NCBI GenBank assembly: GCA_027003085.1
Contig: JALWYR010000161.1
Location: 1 to 5,129 of the forward strand
Source: Flavobacteriales bacterium
GTDB taxonomy: Bacteria; Bacteroidota; Bacteroidia; Flavobacteriales; Flavobacteriaceae
Length of the DNA stretch: 5,129 nt
Reading direction: 5' to 3'
Part shown: piece after piece, positions 1 through 5,129 of the stretch
Layout: each line of letters starts with the position of its first letter
How positions within the stretch are numbered: the stretch's first letter is position 1
Program-made: the position numbers and the translations under genes
The notes under the pieces: model-generated
Told to the model about the DNA's origin: nothing
Databases searched by the model: none
Seen by the model: the letters and a program-made list of their open reading frames with translations, nothing else

Positions 1-574
1 GGGTGGGGTCGTTTTGGATGCCGAACCACCCGGGTTTCATAATCATCACCACGTTGAAAATCATCAGCAGCACCGAACCGATGTAACCGTAGGTAAAGCC
101 GAGGGCGCTGGCGTAGTCTTGCTTTTCGGGCGGAGCGATTTCGGGCAAAAAGGCGTTGTAGAACACTAATCCGCCCCAAAAACCCACGCTGGCCAAGATG
201 CTGAACGTAAGCCCCCAAACCACATTTTCGCGACCGGTAAAAAAGAAAAGCATAAGGGTGGAAAAAGCGCCCAGGTAGGTAAAAAACTTCATAAACATTT
301 TCTTGTTGCCCGTATAATCGGCGATGGAGGACAACAGGGGCGAAAATATGGCCACAATCAGGAAGGAAACAGCCAGGGCGTAGGAATAGAGTTCGGTGTT
401 TTTGAACACCAGGCCCCAAAGTATAATCCGGTCGTCGGAGCCGTGGCGGGTAACTTCTTCGTAGAAGATGGGAAAAATGGCCGAGCTGATGACCAGGGCG
501 TAGGCCGAGTTGGCCCAGTCATACATGGCCCAGGCGCGAAGGATTTTTTTGTCATAGCGGGCCTTAACGTTCAT
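1..574 (-). CDS. UMF1-family (Atg22-like) MFS transporter, N-terminal part, cut by window edge
   Basis: Inner-membrane transporter of the major facilitator superfamily. The first 191 residues are visible and the frame stays open to base 1; family members usually exceed 400 residues, so more than half is missing. The N terminus carries WAMYDWANSAY (residues 15-25), the hallmark of the UMF1/Atg22-like group. Hydrophobic segments at about 24-38, 63-84, 98-112, 118-138 and 160-178 fit the first membrane helices. SPLLSSIADYTGNKK (about 78-92) is the motif A-like loop after helix 2, and FYNAFLPEIAPPE (138-150) is also typical of the family. The ATG at 574 lies inside the end of rmlA, an 11-base overlap in another frame, so it is probably translated from the same mRNA. 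The substrate is unknown for most bacterial members. Its place behind rmlBA may reflect only co-transcription, so a role in sugar or glycan export is not supported by sequence. Family call is firm; substrate is open. Confidence 0.88.
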   Translation of the reverse strand, partial: MNVKARYDKKILRAWAMYDWANSAYALVISSAIFPIFYEEVTRHGSDDRIILWGLVFKNTELYSYALAVSFLIVAIFSPLLSSIADYTGNKKMFMKFFTYLGAFSTLMLFFFTGRENVVWGLTFSILASVGFWGGLVFYNAFLPEIAPPEKQDYASALGFTYGYIGSVLLMIFNVVMIMKPGWFGIQNDPT

Positions 575-1442
575 CGATTAGTTTTCGAAGGTAATCGGCA
601 TAGGAGCTTTTGCCCATTTGACGGATGATAGTTTGCAAATCCTGCTTGTCGATCCATCCGTTACGAAGGGCCGTTTCTTCGGGGCAACCGATTTTGAGTC
701 CCGTGCGTGCTTCGATAATGCGGATAAATTCGGTGGCCTGGGCCATGCTGTCGTGGGTGCCGGTGTCGAGCCAGGCGTAGCCGCGGCCGAGCAGTTCCAC
801 TTGCAAGCGTTCTTCAAAAAGATACAAACGATTGAGGTCGGTAATTTCCAGTTCGCCGCGGGCCGAGGGTTTGATTTGTTTGGCTTTGGCGGCCACATCG
901 TTGGGGTAGAAATACAGTCCGGTTACGGCGTAGTTGCTACGGGGATTTTCGGGTTTTTCTTCGATGTCGATAACCTTTCCGAGCTTGTCGAAAACGGCAA
1001 TGCCGTAGCGTTGGGGGTCGTTGACGGCATAGCCGAAAATGACGGCTTGATTTTCCCGTTCCACTGTTTGCCGGGCCCGTTGGAGGATGCTTTGGAGGGC
1101 ACCGCCATAGAAAAGATTGTCGCCCAAAATCATGCAAACGTTGTCGGAGCCGATAAACGCTTCGCCGATAATAAAGGCCTGCGCCAGCCCGTCGGGTGAG
1201 GGTTGCGGGGCATAGCTGAGCCGGAGCCCCAAACGCTTGCCGTCGCCCAATAGTTGTTCAAAACGCGGCAGGTCGTGAGGTGTGGAAATAATCAGAATGT
1301 CGCGAATGCCCGCCATCATCAGCACTGTGAGCGGATAGTAGATCATGGGTTTGTCGTAAACGGGCAGCAATTGTTTGGACACGGCCATAGTAACGGGGTA
1401 GAGCCGTGTTCCGGCGCCGCCGGCCAGGATAATTCCTTTCAT
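564..1442 (-). CDS. rmlA: Glucose-1-phosphate thymidylyltransferase RmlA
   Basis: Cytoplasmic enzyme joining dTTP and glucose-1-phosphate to give dTDP-glucose and pyrophosphate, the first step of dTDP-deoxysugar synthesis. The product is 292 residues, the normal length for the family, and looks intact. Visible motifs: nucleotide-binding loop GGAGTRL (8-14), SKQLLPVYDKPMIYYPL (22-38), QPSPDGLAQAF (80-90), LGDN (106-109) with the metal-binding Asp108, EEKP (161-164), YAVTGLYFYP (171-180), RGELEITDLN (195-204) and GYAWLDTGTHDS (221-232). The ATG at 1442 gives the expected MKGIILAGG start and overlaps the rmlB stop by four bases (ATGA), which suggests translational coupling. The 3' end overlaps the transporter start by 11 bases. 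dTDP-glucose feedback by dTDP-rhamnose is known for this family but cannot be judged here. Also called rfbA or rffH in other naming schemes. Confidence 0.97.
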   Translation of the reverse strand: MKGIILAGGAGTRLYPVTMAVSKQLLPVYDKPMIYYPLTVLMMAGIRDILIISTPHDLPRFEQLLGDGKRLGLRLSYAPQPSPDGLAQAFIIGEAFIGSDNVCMILGDNLFYGGALQSILQRARQTVERENQAVIFGYAVNDPQRYGIAVFDKLGKVIDIEEKPENPRSNYAVTGLYFYPNDVAAKAKQIKPSARGELEITDLNRLYLFEERLQVELLGRGYAWLDTGTHDSMAQATEFIRIIEARTGLKIGCPEETALRNGWIDKQDLQTIIRQMGKSSYADYLRKLIDER

Positions 1443-2503
1443 GATTGCAAGCGGTTTTTATACATTTTGTCGTAGTAGTCGCGATAACTTCCCGAAGTAA
1501 CGGCTTCGAGCCAAGCGGTGTTTTCCAAATACCAATGCACGGTTTTGCGCAGACCTTCGTCCCATGAAGTGCGTGGCGTCCAACCAAGCGCTTGCTTGAT
1601 TTTGGAAGTATCGATAGCGTAGCGCCAATCGTGGCCGGCACGGTCGCTCACGAAGCGAATCAGTTTTTTGGAATGGCCGGCAGGCTTGCGGCCCAGCAAT
1701 TCATCGGTAATTTCGCAGAGTTTTTCCACCACATCGATATTGCGTTGTTCGTTGTTGCCGCCGATGTTGTAGGTTTCGCCCGTTTGTCCGCGGTGGAAAA
1801 TCAGGTCGATGGCTTCGGCGTGGTCTTCCACATAGAGCCAGTCGCGCACGTTGAGTCCGCGTCCGTAAACGGGAATGGGTTGGCGTGCGATGATGTTGCG
1901 AATGGTCAGCGGGATGAGTTTTTCGGGGAATTGATAGGGGCCGTAGTTATTAGAGCAATTGGAAAGAACCACAGGCAGGCCGTAGGTATCGCCGTAGGCG
2001 CGGACAAAGTGGTCGGATGCGGCCTTGGAAGCCGAATAGGGACTGTGCGGGTCGTAGCAGGTTTGTTCGGTGAACAGGCCTTGGTCGCCCAGCGCGCCAT
2101 AGACTTCGTCGGTGGAGATGTGATAGAAGCGTTTGCCTTCGTAATTTCCGTTCCAAAGCAAGCGTGCGGCATTGAGCAGGTTTACGGTTCCCAGCACATT
2201 GGTGCGCACAAAGGCATCGGGGTTGTCGATGGAACGGTCCACGTGCGATTCGGCGGCCAGGTGGATAACGCCGTCGAATTTTTCTTGCAGAAACAGCGTT
2301 TTGAGGAAATCGAAATCATTGATGTCGCCGCGGACAAAGCGGTAATTCGGTGCGTTTTCCACATCCCTGAGGTTAAGCAAATTGCCGGCATAGGTCAATT
2401 TGTCCAAATTAACGATATGGTATCCGGGGTATTGGCGGACAAAACGCCTTACCACGTGCGAACCGATAAAACCGGCACCGCCGGTGATGAGGATTTTTTT
2501 CAT
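1439..2503 (-). CDS. rmlB: dTDP-glucose 4,6-dehydratase RmlB
   Basis: Cytoplasmic NAD-dependent enzyme of the extended short-chain dehydrogenase family. It converts dTDP-glucose to dTDP-4-keto-6-deoxyglucose, the step after RmlA. Numbered from the ATG at 2503 it has 354 residues, normal length. Visible: Rossmann NAD-binding loop GGAGFIG (8-14), the LTYAGNL segment (36-42), HLAAESHVDRS (81-91), catalytic Thr131-Asp132-Glu133 in STDEVYG, the YxxxK pair Tyr156/Lys160 in SPYSASK, NNYGPYQFPEKLIP (185-198) and GRGLNVRDWLYVEDH (214-228). A TTG five codons upstream (2518) could extend the frame, but MKKILITGGAGFIG is the standard family N terminus, so the ATG is chosen. No Shine-Dalgarno-like sequence precedes it, as is common in Bacteroidota. 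It is the first gene of the rmlB-rmlA-transporter operon, and a candidate promoter lies 22 bases upstream. Confidence 0.97.
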   Translation of the reverse strand: MKKILITGGAGFIGSHVVRRFVRQYPGYHIVNLDKLTYAGNLLNLRDVENAPNYRFVRGDINDFDFLKTLFLQEKFDGVIHLAAESHVDRSIDNPDAFVRTNVLGTVNLLNAARLLWNGNYEGKRFYHISTDEVYGALGDQGLFTEQTCYDPHSPYSASKAASDHFVRAYGDTYGLPVVLSNCSNNYGPYQFPEKLIPLTIRNIIARQPIPVYGRGLNVRDWLYVEDHAEAIDLIFHRGQTGETYNIGGNNEQRNIDVVEKLCEITDELLGRKPAGHSKKLIRFVSDRAGHDWRYAIDTSKIKQALGWTPRTSWDEGLRKTVHWYLENTAWLEAVTSGSYRDYYDKMYKNRLQS

Positions 2504-2525
2504 GGGCGGATGTTGCAAGTGATTT

Positions 2526-2533
2526 CAAAAATA
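2526..2533 (-). promoter_or_regulatory. Candidate Bacteroidota-type -7 promoter box for the rmlBA operon
   Basis: Read on the minus strand, TATTTTTG matches the Bacteroidota primary-sigma -7 consensus TAnnTTTG at every fixed position. It ends 22 bases before the rmlB ATG, leaving a short leader. The weak point is the upstream half: the nearest TTTG on this strand is only 12 bases away, not the usual 19-21, and no TTTG sits at the normal distance. The region is AT-rich, so a chance match is possible. Confidence 0.45.
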
Positions 2534-2691
2534 GCATTTTTCGGGCAAACGGGATGTATGGGGAATTTTTTGCGGAGCTAAATTTTTTGTTGTGCTATAA
2601 TGTTTGCGGTAGGAGAGCGACGGTTAGCGATTGGCCGATTTAAGGTTTCGGAATTTTTTCGGTATTTGAAGGTTCAATGTTCGTTATTCAA

Positions 2692-2707
2692 GCGCGATTT
2701 ATCGCGC
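2692..2707. repeat. GC-rich perfect palindrome beside a ten-base A/T run, downstream of the GT9 gene
   Basis: The sequence GCGCGATTTATCGCGC reads as two perfect 7-base arms with a 2-base centre, in practice a 6-bp stem with a tetraloop. It lies 13 bases beyond the GT9 stop codon, where a transcript end would be expected. The ten-base T run (minus strand, 2720-2711) comes before the hairpin in the direction of GT9 transcription, not after it, and the hairpin is followed by TTGAATAACG. This is therefore not a standard rho-independent terminator in either direction. It could be a non-canonical transcript end, an RNA-stabilising hairpin, or a copy of a short dispersed palindrome. Confidence 0.5.
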
Positions 2708-2720
2708 GCCAAAAAAAAAA

Positions 2721-3764
2721 TTAAAGATGTTGAATCACGGGAAAGAGTTTGTCAGCAATGGCTTCGGGCGGGAGTTCATCCCATATTTTTTCGTAGCCAG
2801 GACATATTTTGTTACCGTAAACCGAGCAAGGGATGCGGGGGAATTTCTCCAAAGGCGGATGGATTTGCATGGATGTATCCTGGCCCAAGGGCGCAAAACC
2901 GGCGTAGGGATGCGTGATGCCCCAAATGGTAAAAACAGGGACGCCATATATGGCTGCTAAATGTCCGTTGCCCGAGTCCATGGCAATCATTAGACGAAGG
3001 CGGGAAATGATTTCCAGTTCGGCGGGAAAATCAAACATACCCGCCAGGTTGAACACGCGATTGGGGTCGGAAATCATGGTGTCGAGCAGTTTTTTTTCGG
3101 AGGGCGCGCCGAAAAGCAGGAAAACAAGGTCGCTTTGAGCATCCAGCAGTTGGCGAATGAGTTCGCGCGAACCGCCGGGCGGATATTGCTTGCCCGGATG
3201 CTTGGCCAAAGGGGCGAAACCGATGATTTTTTGGCCCCGGAAAAGGTTGAGAAAAGTTTGGGTTTGACCGCTCAGCGGCGGCTTAACCGGACGGTAGCGT
3301 GACAGGTCGATTTGTAAACCGAGCGCCCGGAACACGTCGGCGTAGCGTTCGTGGGTGCTGCGCAGGGGCCGGGATTGGAGGGCACCACGGCGGATAAGTT
3401 CTTTTTTCTCGGCCCGGCCTTTGTCGATAACACGGACAGGTGTTCCGGTAGCACGGAAAAGCATGCGCAGGTATTTGGTGCGCAGCACATCGTGGAGGTC
3501 GGCGACGGCTTGCGGATTGTGTTTGCGCATTTTGCCGAATAGCCGGGTAAGCCCGCCAACACCCTTGTAGGTGCGGTCGATGTCGGCACCGTTGAATTCC
3601 AGCCGCGGAATGTGCCGGTATAGCGGTTCGAAAAACGGACGCGAGAACATGTGAACTTGCACGCCGGGGTTTTGTTCGGCAAGCGAATGAAGCACCGGCA
3701 CGGTCAAGGCCACATCGCCCAAGGCCGAAAAGCGCATTGCCAGAATTCGCCGGGGAAGGGTCAA
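2721..3764 (-). CDS. Glycosyltransferase family 9 protein (heptosyltransferase-like)
   Basis: Probable GT-B fold glycosyltransferase of family GT9, the family of lipopolysaccharide heptosyltransferases I-III. It would act on the cytoplasmic face of the inner membrane during core or other surface glycan assembly. The product is 347 residues, typical length. Visible: N-terminal RFSALGDVALTVPVL (11-25), with Asp17 at the position of the family's proposed catalytic base; IGFAPLAKHPGKQYPP (181-196) opening the C-terminal nucleotide-sugar domain; and MDSGNGHLAAIYGVPVFTIWG (starting at 262), the donor-binding signature. Near the C terminus PCSVYGNKICPGYE has two cysteines (313, 321). The start is a TTG at 3764. 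The next in-frame ATG (3737, residue 10) would remove RILAM, the first beta strand, and an in-frame stop lies just upstream of the TTG, so TTG is preferred. It overlaps the stop of the DUF4254 gene by four bases. Donor and acceptor sugars cannot be inferred. Confidence 0.9.
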   Translation of the reverse strand: MTLPRRILAMRFSALGDVALTVPVLHSLAEQNPGVQVHMFSRPFFEPLYRHIPRLEFNGADIDRTYKGVGGLTRLFGKMRKHNPQAVADLHDVLRTKYLRMLFRATGTPVRVIDKGRAEKKELIRRGALQSRPLRSTHERYADVFRALGLQIDLSRYRPVKPPLSGQTQTFLNLFRGQKIIGFAPLAKHPGKQYPPGGSRELIRQLLDAQSDLVFLLFGAPSEKKLLDTMISDPNRVFNLAGMFDFPAELEIISRLRLMIAMDSGNGHLAAIYGVPVFTIWGITHPYAGFAPLGQDTSMQIHPPLEKFPRIPCSVYGNKICPGYEKIWDELPPEAIADKLFPVIQHL

Positions 3765-4375
3765 GACGATTTTTGTTTTTTGTATAAAACGGGGTTAAGG
3801 TCGGGGTCGTTATACATTTTCATTTGACGATAGACCTTCATATATTTTTTACCTTGGGCGATTTCATCGAGTAGCTCGTCGATGGCGGTGGACAGGTCTT
3901 TTTGTTGTTCGAGCAGTATGCGGTATTTTTCTTCCACTTCGCGGTGTTTGGCTTCGGGCAGGTCGGTTCGCCGGCGTTCGATGTCCATGTGGTAGATTTT
4001 CAGGGCCAAAATCGAAAGCCGGTCGAGGGCCCAGGCGGGACTTTCGGTGTTGATGCGAGCATCGGGGCGGGGTTTGACGTCCTTGAAATGTTCGAGGAAC
4101 CAGCTGTCGATGTATTCCACCGTGTCGGTTCGGTCTTGATTGGATTTGTCGATCCGTCGTTTGATTTTGAGCGCTTCGGTGGGGTCAATATCGGGCTCAC
4201 GTATGATGTCTTCGAGGTGCCATTGGACGGTGTCGATCCAATTTTTCATGTAGAGTAAATGTTCGAGCGAGCCGGGCGGATAGGGATTGTCGATGGGTTG
4301 GTCCACGTTGTCGGTTTCGTGGTATTTTTCGATGCTTTCGCGAAAAATGCGATTAGCGGTTTCGGCGATTTTCAT
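3761..4375 (-). CDS. DUF4254 domain-containing protein
   Basis: Conserved protein of unknown function; I recognise it as the DUF4254 family by overall pattern, without a profile search. It has 204 residues from the ATG at 4375. A TTG ten codons upstream (4405) would add PYFRYKFPR-like residues with no family resemblance, so the ATG (MKIAETANRIF) is chosen. The sequence is soluble, with no signal peptide or membrane segment, and looks almost entirely helical. It is rich in charged residues, with a likely coiled region at about 130-180. Residues that look conserved include the NPYPPGSLEHLLYMKNWID stretch (30-48), WHLED (52-56), SNQDR (78-82), and PAWALDRLSILALKIYHM (113-130). Its stop overlaps the GT9 start by four bases (TTGA), so the two are probably coupled and co-expressed. 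Inference: it assists the glycosyltransferase or the same envelope pathway. No catalytic motif is visible. Confidence 0.82.
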   Translation of the reverse strand: MKIAETANRIFRESIEKYHETDNVDQPIDNPYPPGSLEHLLYMKNWIDTVQWHLEDIIREPDIDPTEALKIKRRIDKSNQDRTDTVEYIDSWFLEHFKDVKPRPDARINTESPAWALDRLSILALKIYHMDIERRRTDLPEAKHREVEEKYRILLEQQKDLSTAIDELLDEIAQGKKYMKVYRQMKMYNDPDLNPVLYKKQKSS

Positions 4376-4391
4376 GCGTGGAAATTTGTAA

Positions 4392-4399
4392 CGAAAATA
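4392..4399 (-). promoter_or_regulatory. Weak candidate -7 box upstream of the DUF4254-GT9 unit
   Basis: On the minus strand TATTTTCG matches TAnnTTTG at all fixed positions except one (C for T) and sits 16 bases before the DUF4254 ATG. A T-rich tract, TTTT, lies about 19 bases further upstream where TTTG is expected. This is the best promoter-like site in the AT-rich stretch 4376-4460, but the match is imperfect and such sequence gives chance hits easily. Confidence 0.25.
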
Positions 4400-4462
4400 C
4401 GGCAAAATGCGGGGATATAAAAATGGAAAGTAAAGTAGCGTTTATGATAGCCATTTGAAAAT

Positions 4463-4560
4463 AATTTAACCACAGAGTCGCACGGAGTTTATTCATTAAT
4501 GTTGTAAAGTGTTTTTGCTCTGTGATACTCTGTGAAATAAACTCTGCGTCCTCTTTGGTT
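4463..4560. repeat. Inverted repeat unit A (short form) of a CACRGAG/CTCTGTG element
   Basis: The left arm (4463-4491) carries CACAGAG at 4471 and CACGGAG at 4481. The right arm (4518-4560) carries four CTCTGTG-like heptamers starting at 4518, 4528, 4542 and 4551, the last two degenerate (CTCTGCG, CTCTTTG). The outer ends, AACCACAGAG on the left and CTCTTTGGTT on the right, pair as an imperfect inverted repeat that continues into GAGTTTA/TAAACTC. Compared with unit B, the left arm lacks its inner two heptamers and the centre is only about 26 bases. This looks like an internally deleted copy. Confidence 0.85.
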
Positions 4561-4565
4561 TATAA

Positions 4566-4740
4566 AATTTAACCACAGAGTCGCACGGAGTACGGCACAG
4601 AGTTTCACGGAGTTTTTTATACTATTTTTGATTTGCTACTGTAAAAATTGAAGGACATCGCCGCTTTGTAACCCGGTGAAACTTTAAAAAAATCCCTCTG
4701 TGTTACTCTGTGATAATAACTCTGTGTCCTCTGTGGTTTT
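4566..4740. repeat. Inverted repeat unit B (long form) of the same element
   Basis: The left arm (4571-4612) holds four CACRGAG heptamers starting at 4574, 4584, 4596 and 4606. The right arm (4696-4737) holds four perfect CTCTGTG heptamers starting at 4696, 4706, 4720 and 4729. The arms pair as an imperfect inverted repeat ending in AACCACAGAG and CTCTGTGGTT, around a centre of roughly 80 bases that has no repeat of its own and no coding potential. The first 26 bases (4566-4591) are identical to the start of unit A (4463-4488), and only five bases separate the two units. It is probably a non-autonomous mobile or structural repeat; no transposase is nearby to show how it moves. Confidence 0.88.
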
Positions 4741-4786
4741 TAATAATTTTAATCATAGCGTTCATAACGTGCGGCGCAGCGTGGTC

Positions 4787-5129
4787 TTATTGTGCACTAA
4801 AATGCAGGGTGTAGGTAAAATTGCCATTTTGCAATTGCCACTCCATTTCGTTTTGGCTAAAACTTTTGATGTGATATTGAATGACGGCTCCTGTGCTTTT
4901 GGTTAGCGTAATATTTTCGGGTTTGTCATCGATGGTATAGTCTCCGTGTTCAATGATGTCGCCCGAACTGTTATGGGTATAGTAATGCCGTTTGGAAAAA
5001 ACAAACCGGATATTTTGAGGCGTGTCCGATGACGAAGCGCCGTTGCTCACGTTCAGGTTATCATAGATCCAGTCGTGTCCGGTAAGGATTTCCTGCGAAG
5101 TGGGTTCGGGGTCGGGAGAGGATTTTTTC
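4787..5129 (-). CDS. Putative lipocalin-like lipoprotein, C-terminal part, N terminus outside window
   Basis: The frame is open from the right edge (base 5128 is the first full codon) to TAA at 4787, giving the last 113 residues of a longer protein. A GTG at 5050 could act as a start for 87 residues, but the frame continues upstream with sensible sequence, so the true start is taken to be outside. The visible part begins with a Ser/Pro/Asp/Glu-rich stretch (KKSSPDPEPTSQEIL), like the linker that follows the lipid-bearing cysteine in Bacteroidota lipoproteins. Then come HDWIYDNLNV and alternating beta-type segments: IRFVFSKRHYYTHN, GDYTIDDKPENITLTK, VIQYHIKSFSQNEMEWQL and FTYTLHFSAQ. This pattern resembles small lipocalin-like beta-barrel domains. 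Predicted location is the periplasm or outer membrane. The lipobox itself is not visible, so lipoprotein status is inference. Codirectional with DUF4254 but separated from it by 411 bp of repeats, so probably a different transcription unit. Confidence 0.6.
   Translation of the reverse strand, partial: KKSSPDPEPTSQEILTGHDWIYDNLNVSNGASSSDTPQNIRFVFSKRHYYTHNSSGDIIEHGDYTIDDKPENITLTKSTGAVIQYHIKSFSQNEMEWQLQNGNFTYTLHFSAQ

Larger units (their letters stand above)
4376..4786. other. Intergenic region, about 410 bp, dominated by inverted repeats
   Basis: No credible gene on either strand. From right to left: 4786-4741 is a short stretch after the lipoprotein stop with no clear terminator; 4740-4463 holds two adjacent heptamer-based inverted repeat units; 4462-4376 is AT-rich leader DNA with a weak promoter candidate for DUF4254. 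No tRNA, riboswitch or transposase remnant was recognised. Confidence 0.7.

Noticed and set aside
618..1199. 193-residue open frame on the plus strand
   Set aside because: Fully antisense to rmlA; low-complexity Gly/Val/Phe-rich product with no family features.
2504..2518. TTG start for rmlB giving five extra residues
   Set aside because: The extra MQHPP has no counterpart in the family, while the ATG at 2503 gives the typical MKKILITGGAGFIG start.
1592..2581. 329-residue open frame on the plus strand
   Set aside because: It lies almost wholly antisense to rmlB, whose catalytic motifs are intact and full-length. The antisense product shows no recognisable motif and is explained by rmlB codon use.
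2692..2720. Standard rho-independent terminator
   Set aside because: In the minus-strand direction the T run precedes the stem; in the plus direction the stem is followed by A residues. Neither orientation gives stem then U tract.
2600..2917. 105-residue plus-strand frame beginning in the spacer between rmlB and GT9
   Set aside because: It passes through the palindrome and A run and then runs antisense to the C terminus of GT9. No protein-like pattern or start signal supports it.
3902..4258. 118-residue plus-strand frame
   Set aside because: Antisense shadow of the DUF4254 gene, with no independent evidence.
4463..4740. CRISPR array
   Set aside because: The repeated heptamers are too short and too close, are arranged as inverted arms, and have no unique spacers of regular length.
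4700..4906. 68-residue plus-strand frame starting inside the right arm of repeat unit B
   Set aside because: Starts in repeat DNA and runs antisense to the lipoprotein gene; no family resemblance.

Overview
The window looks like chromosomal DNA from a member of the Bacteroidota. Evidence for this is a DUF4254 protein next to a family 9 glycosyltransferase, a perfect TAnnTTTG-type -7 promoter box, no visible Shine-Dalgarno sequences before the starts, and a lipocalin-like lipoprotein tail. GC content looks intermediate. All six recognisable genes lie on the minus strand, so the window is best read from right to left.

Layout in transcription order. (1) 5129-4787: C-terminal part of a probable secreted lipocalin-like lipoprotein; its N terminus is outside the window. 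(2) 4786-4376: about 410 bp without a gene, mostly filled by two adjacent copies of an imperfect inverted repeat built from CACRGAG/CTCTGTG heptamers. (3) 4375-2721: a two-gene unit, a DUF4254 protein followed by a GT9 (heptosyltransferase-like) glycosyltransferase. The second gene starts at a TTG overlapping the stop of the first. (4) 2720-2504: a short spacer with a GC-rich palindrome, a run of ten A/T and a candidate promoter. (5) 2503-1: a tightly overlapping operon, rmlB - rmlA - UMF1-family MFS transporter; the transporter is cut by the left edge.

Functionally the window is about making envelope glycans. RmlA activates glucose-1-phosphate to dTDP-glucose and RmlB converts it to dTDP-4-keto-6-deoxyglucose, the branch-point precursor of dTDP-rhamnose and other deoxysugars. 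The GT9 enzyme probably adds a sugar to lipopolysaccharide core or another surface glycan, and DUF4254 is probably a partner of unknown function. rmlC and rmlD are not in the window, so the final sugar cannot be stated. The transporter's substrate is unknown. Nothing here is clearly a new biological system. The least explained element is the heptamer-based inverted repeat pair at 4463-4740.
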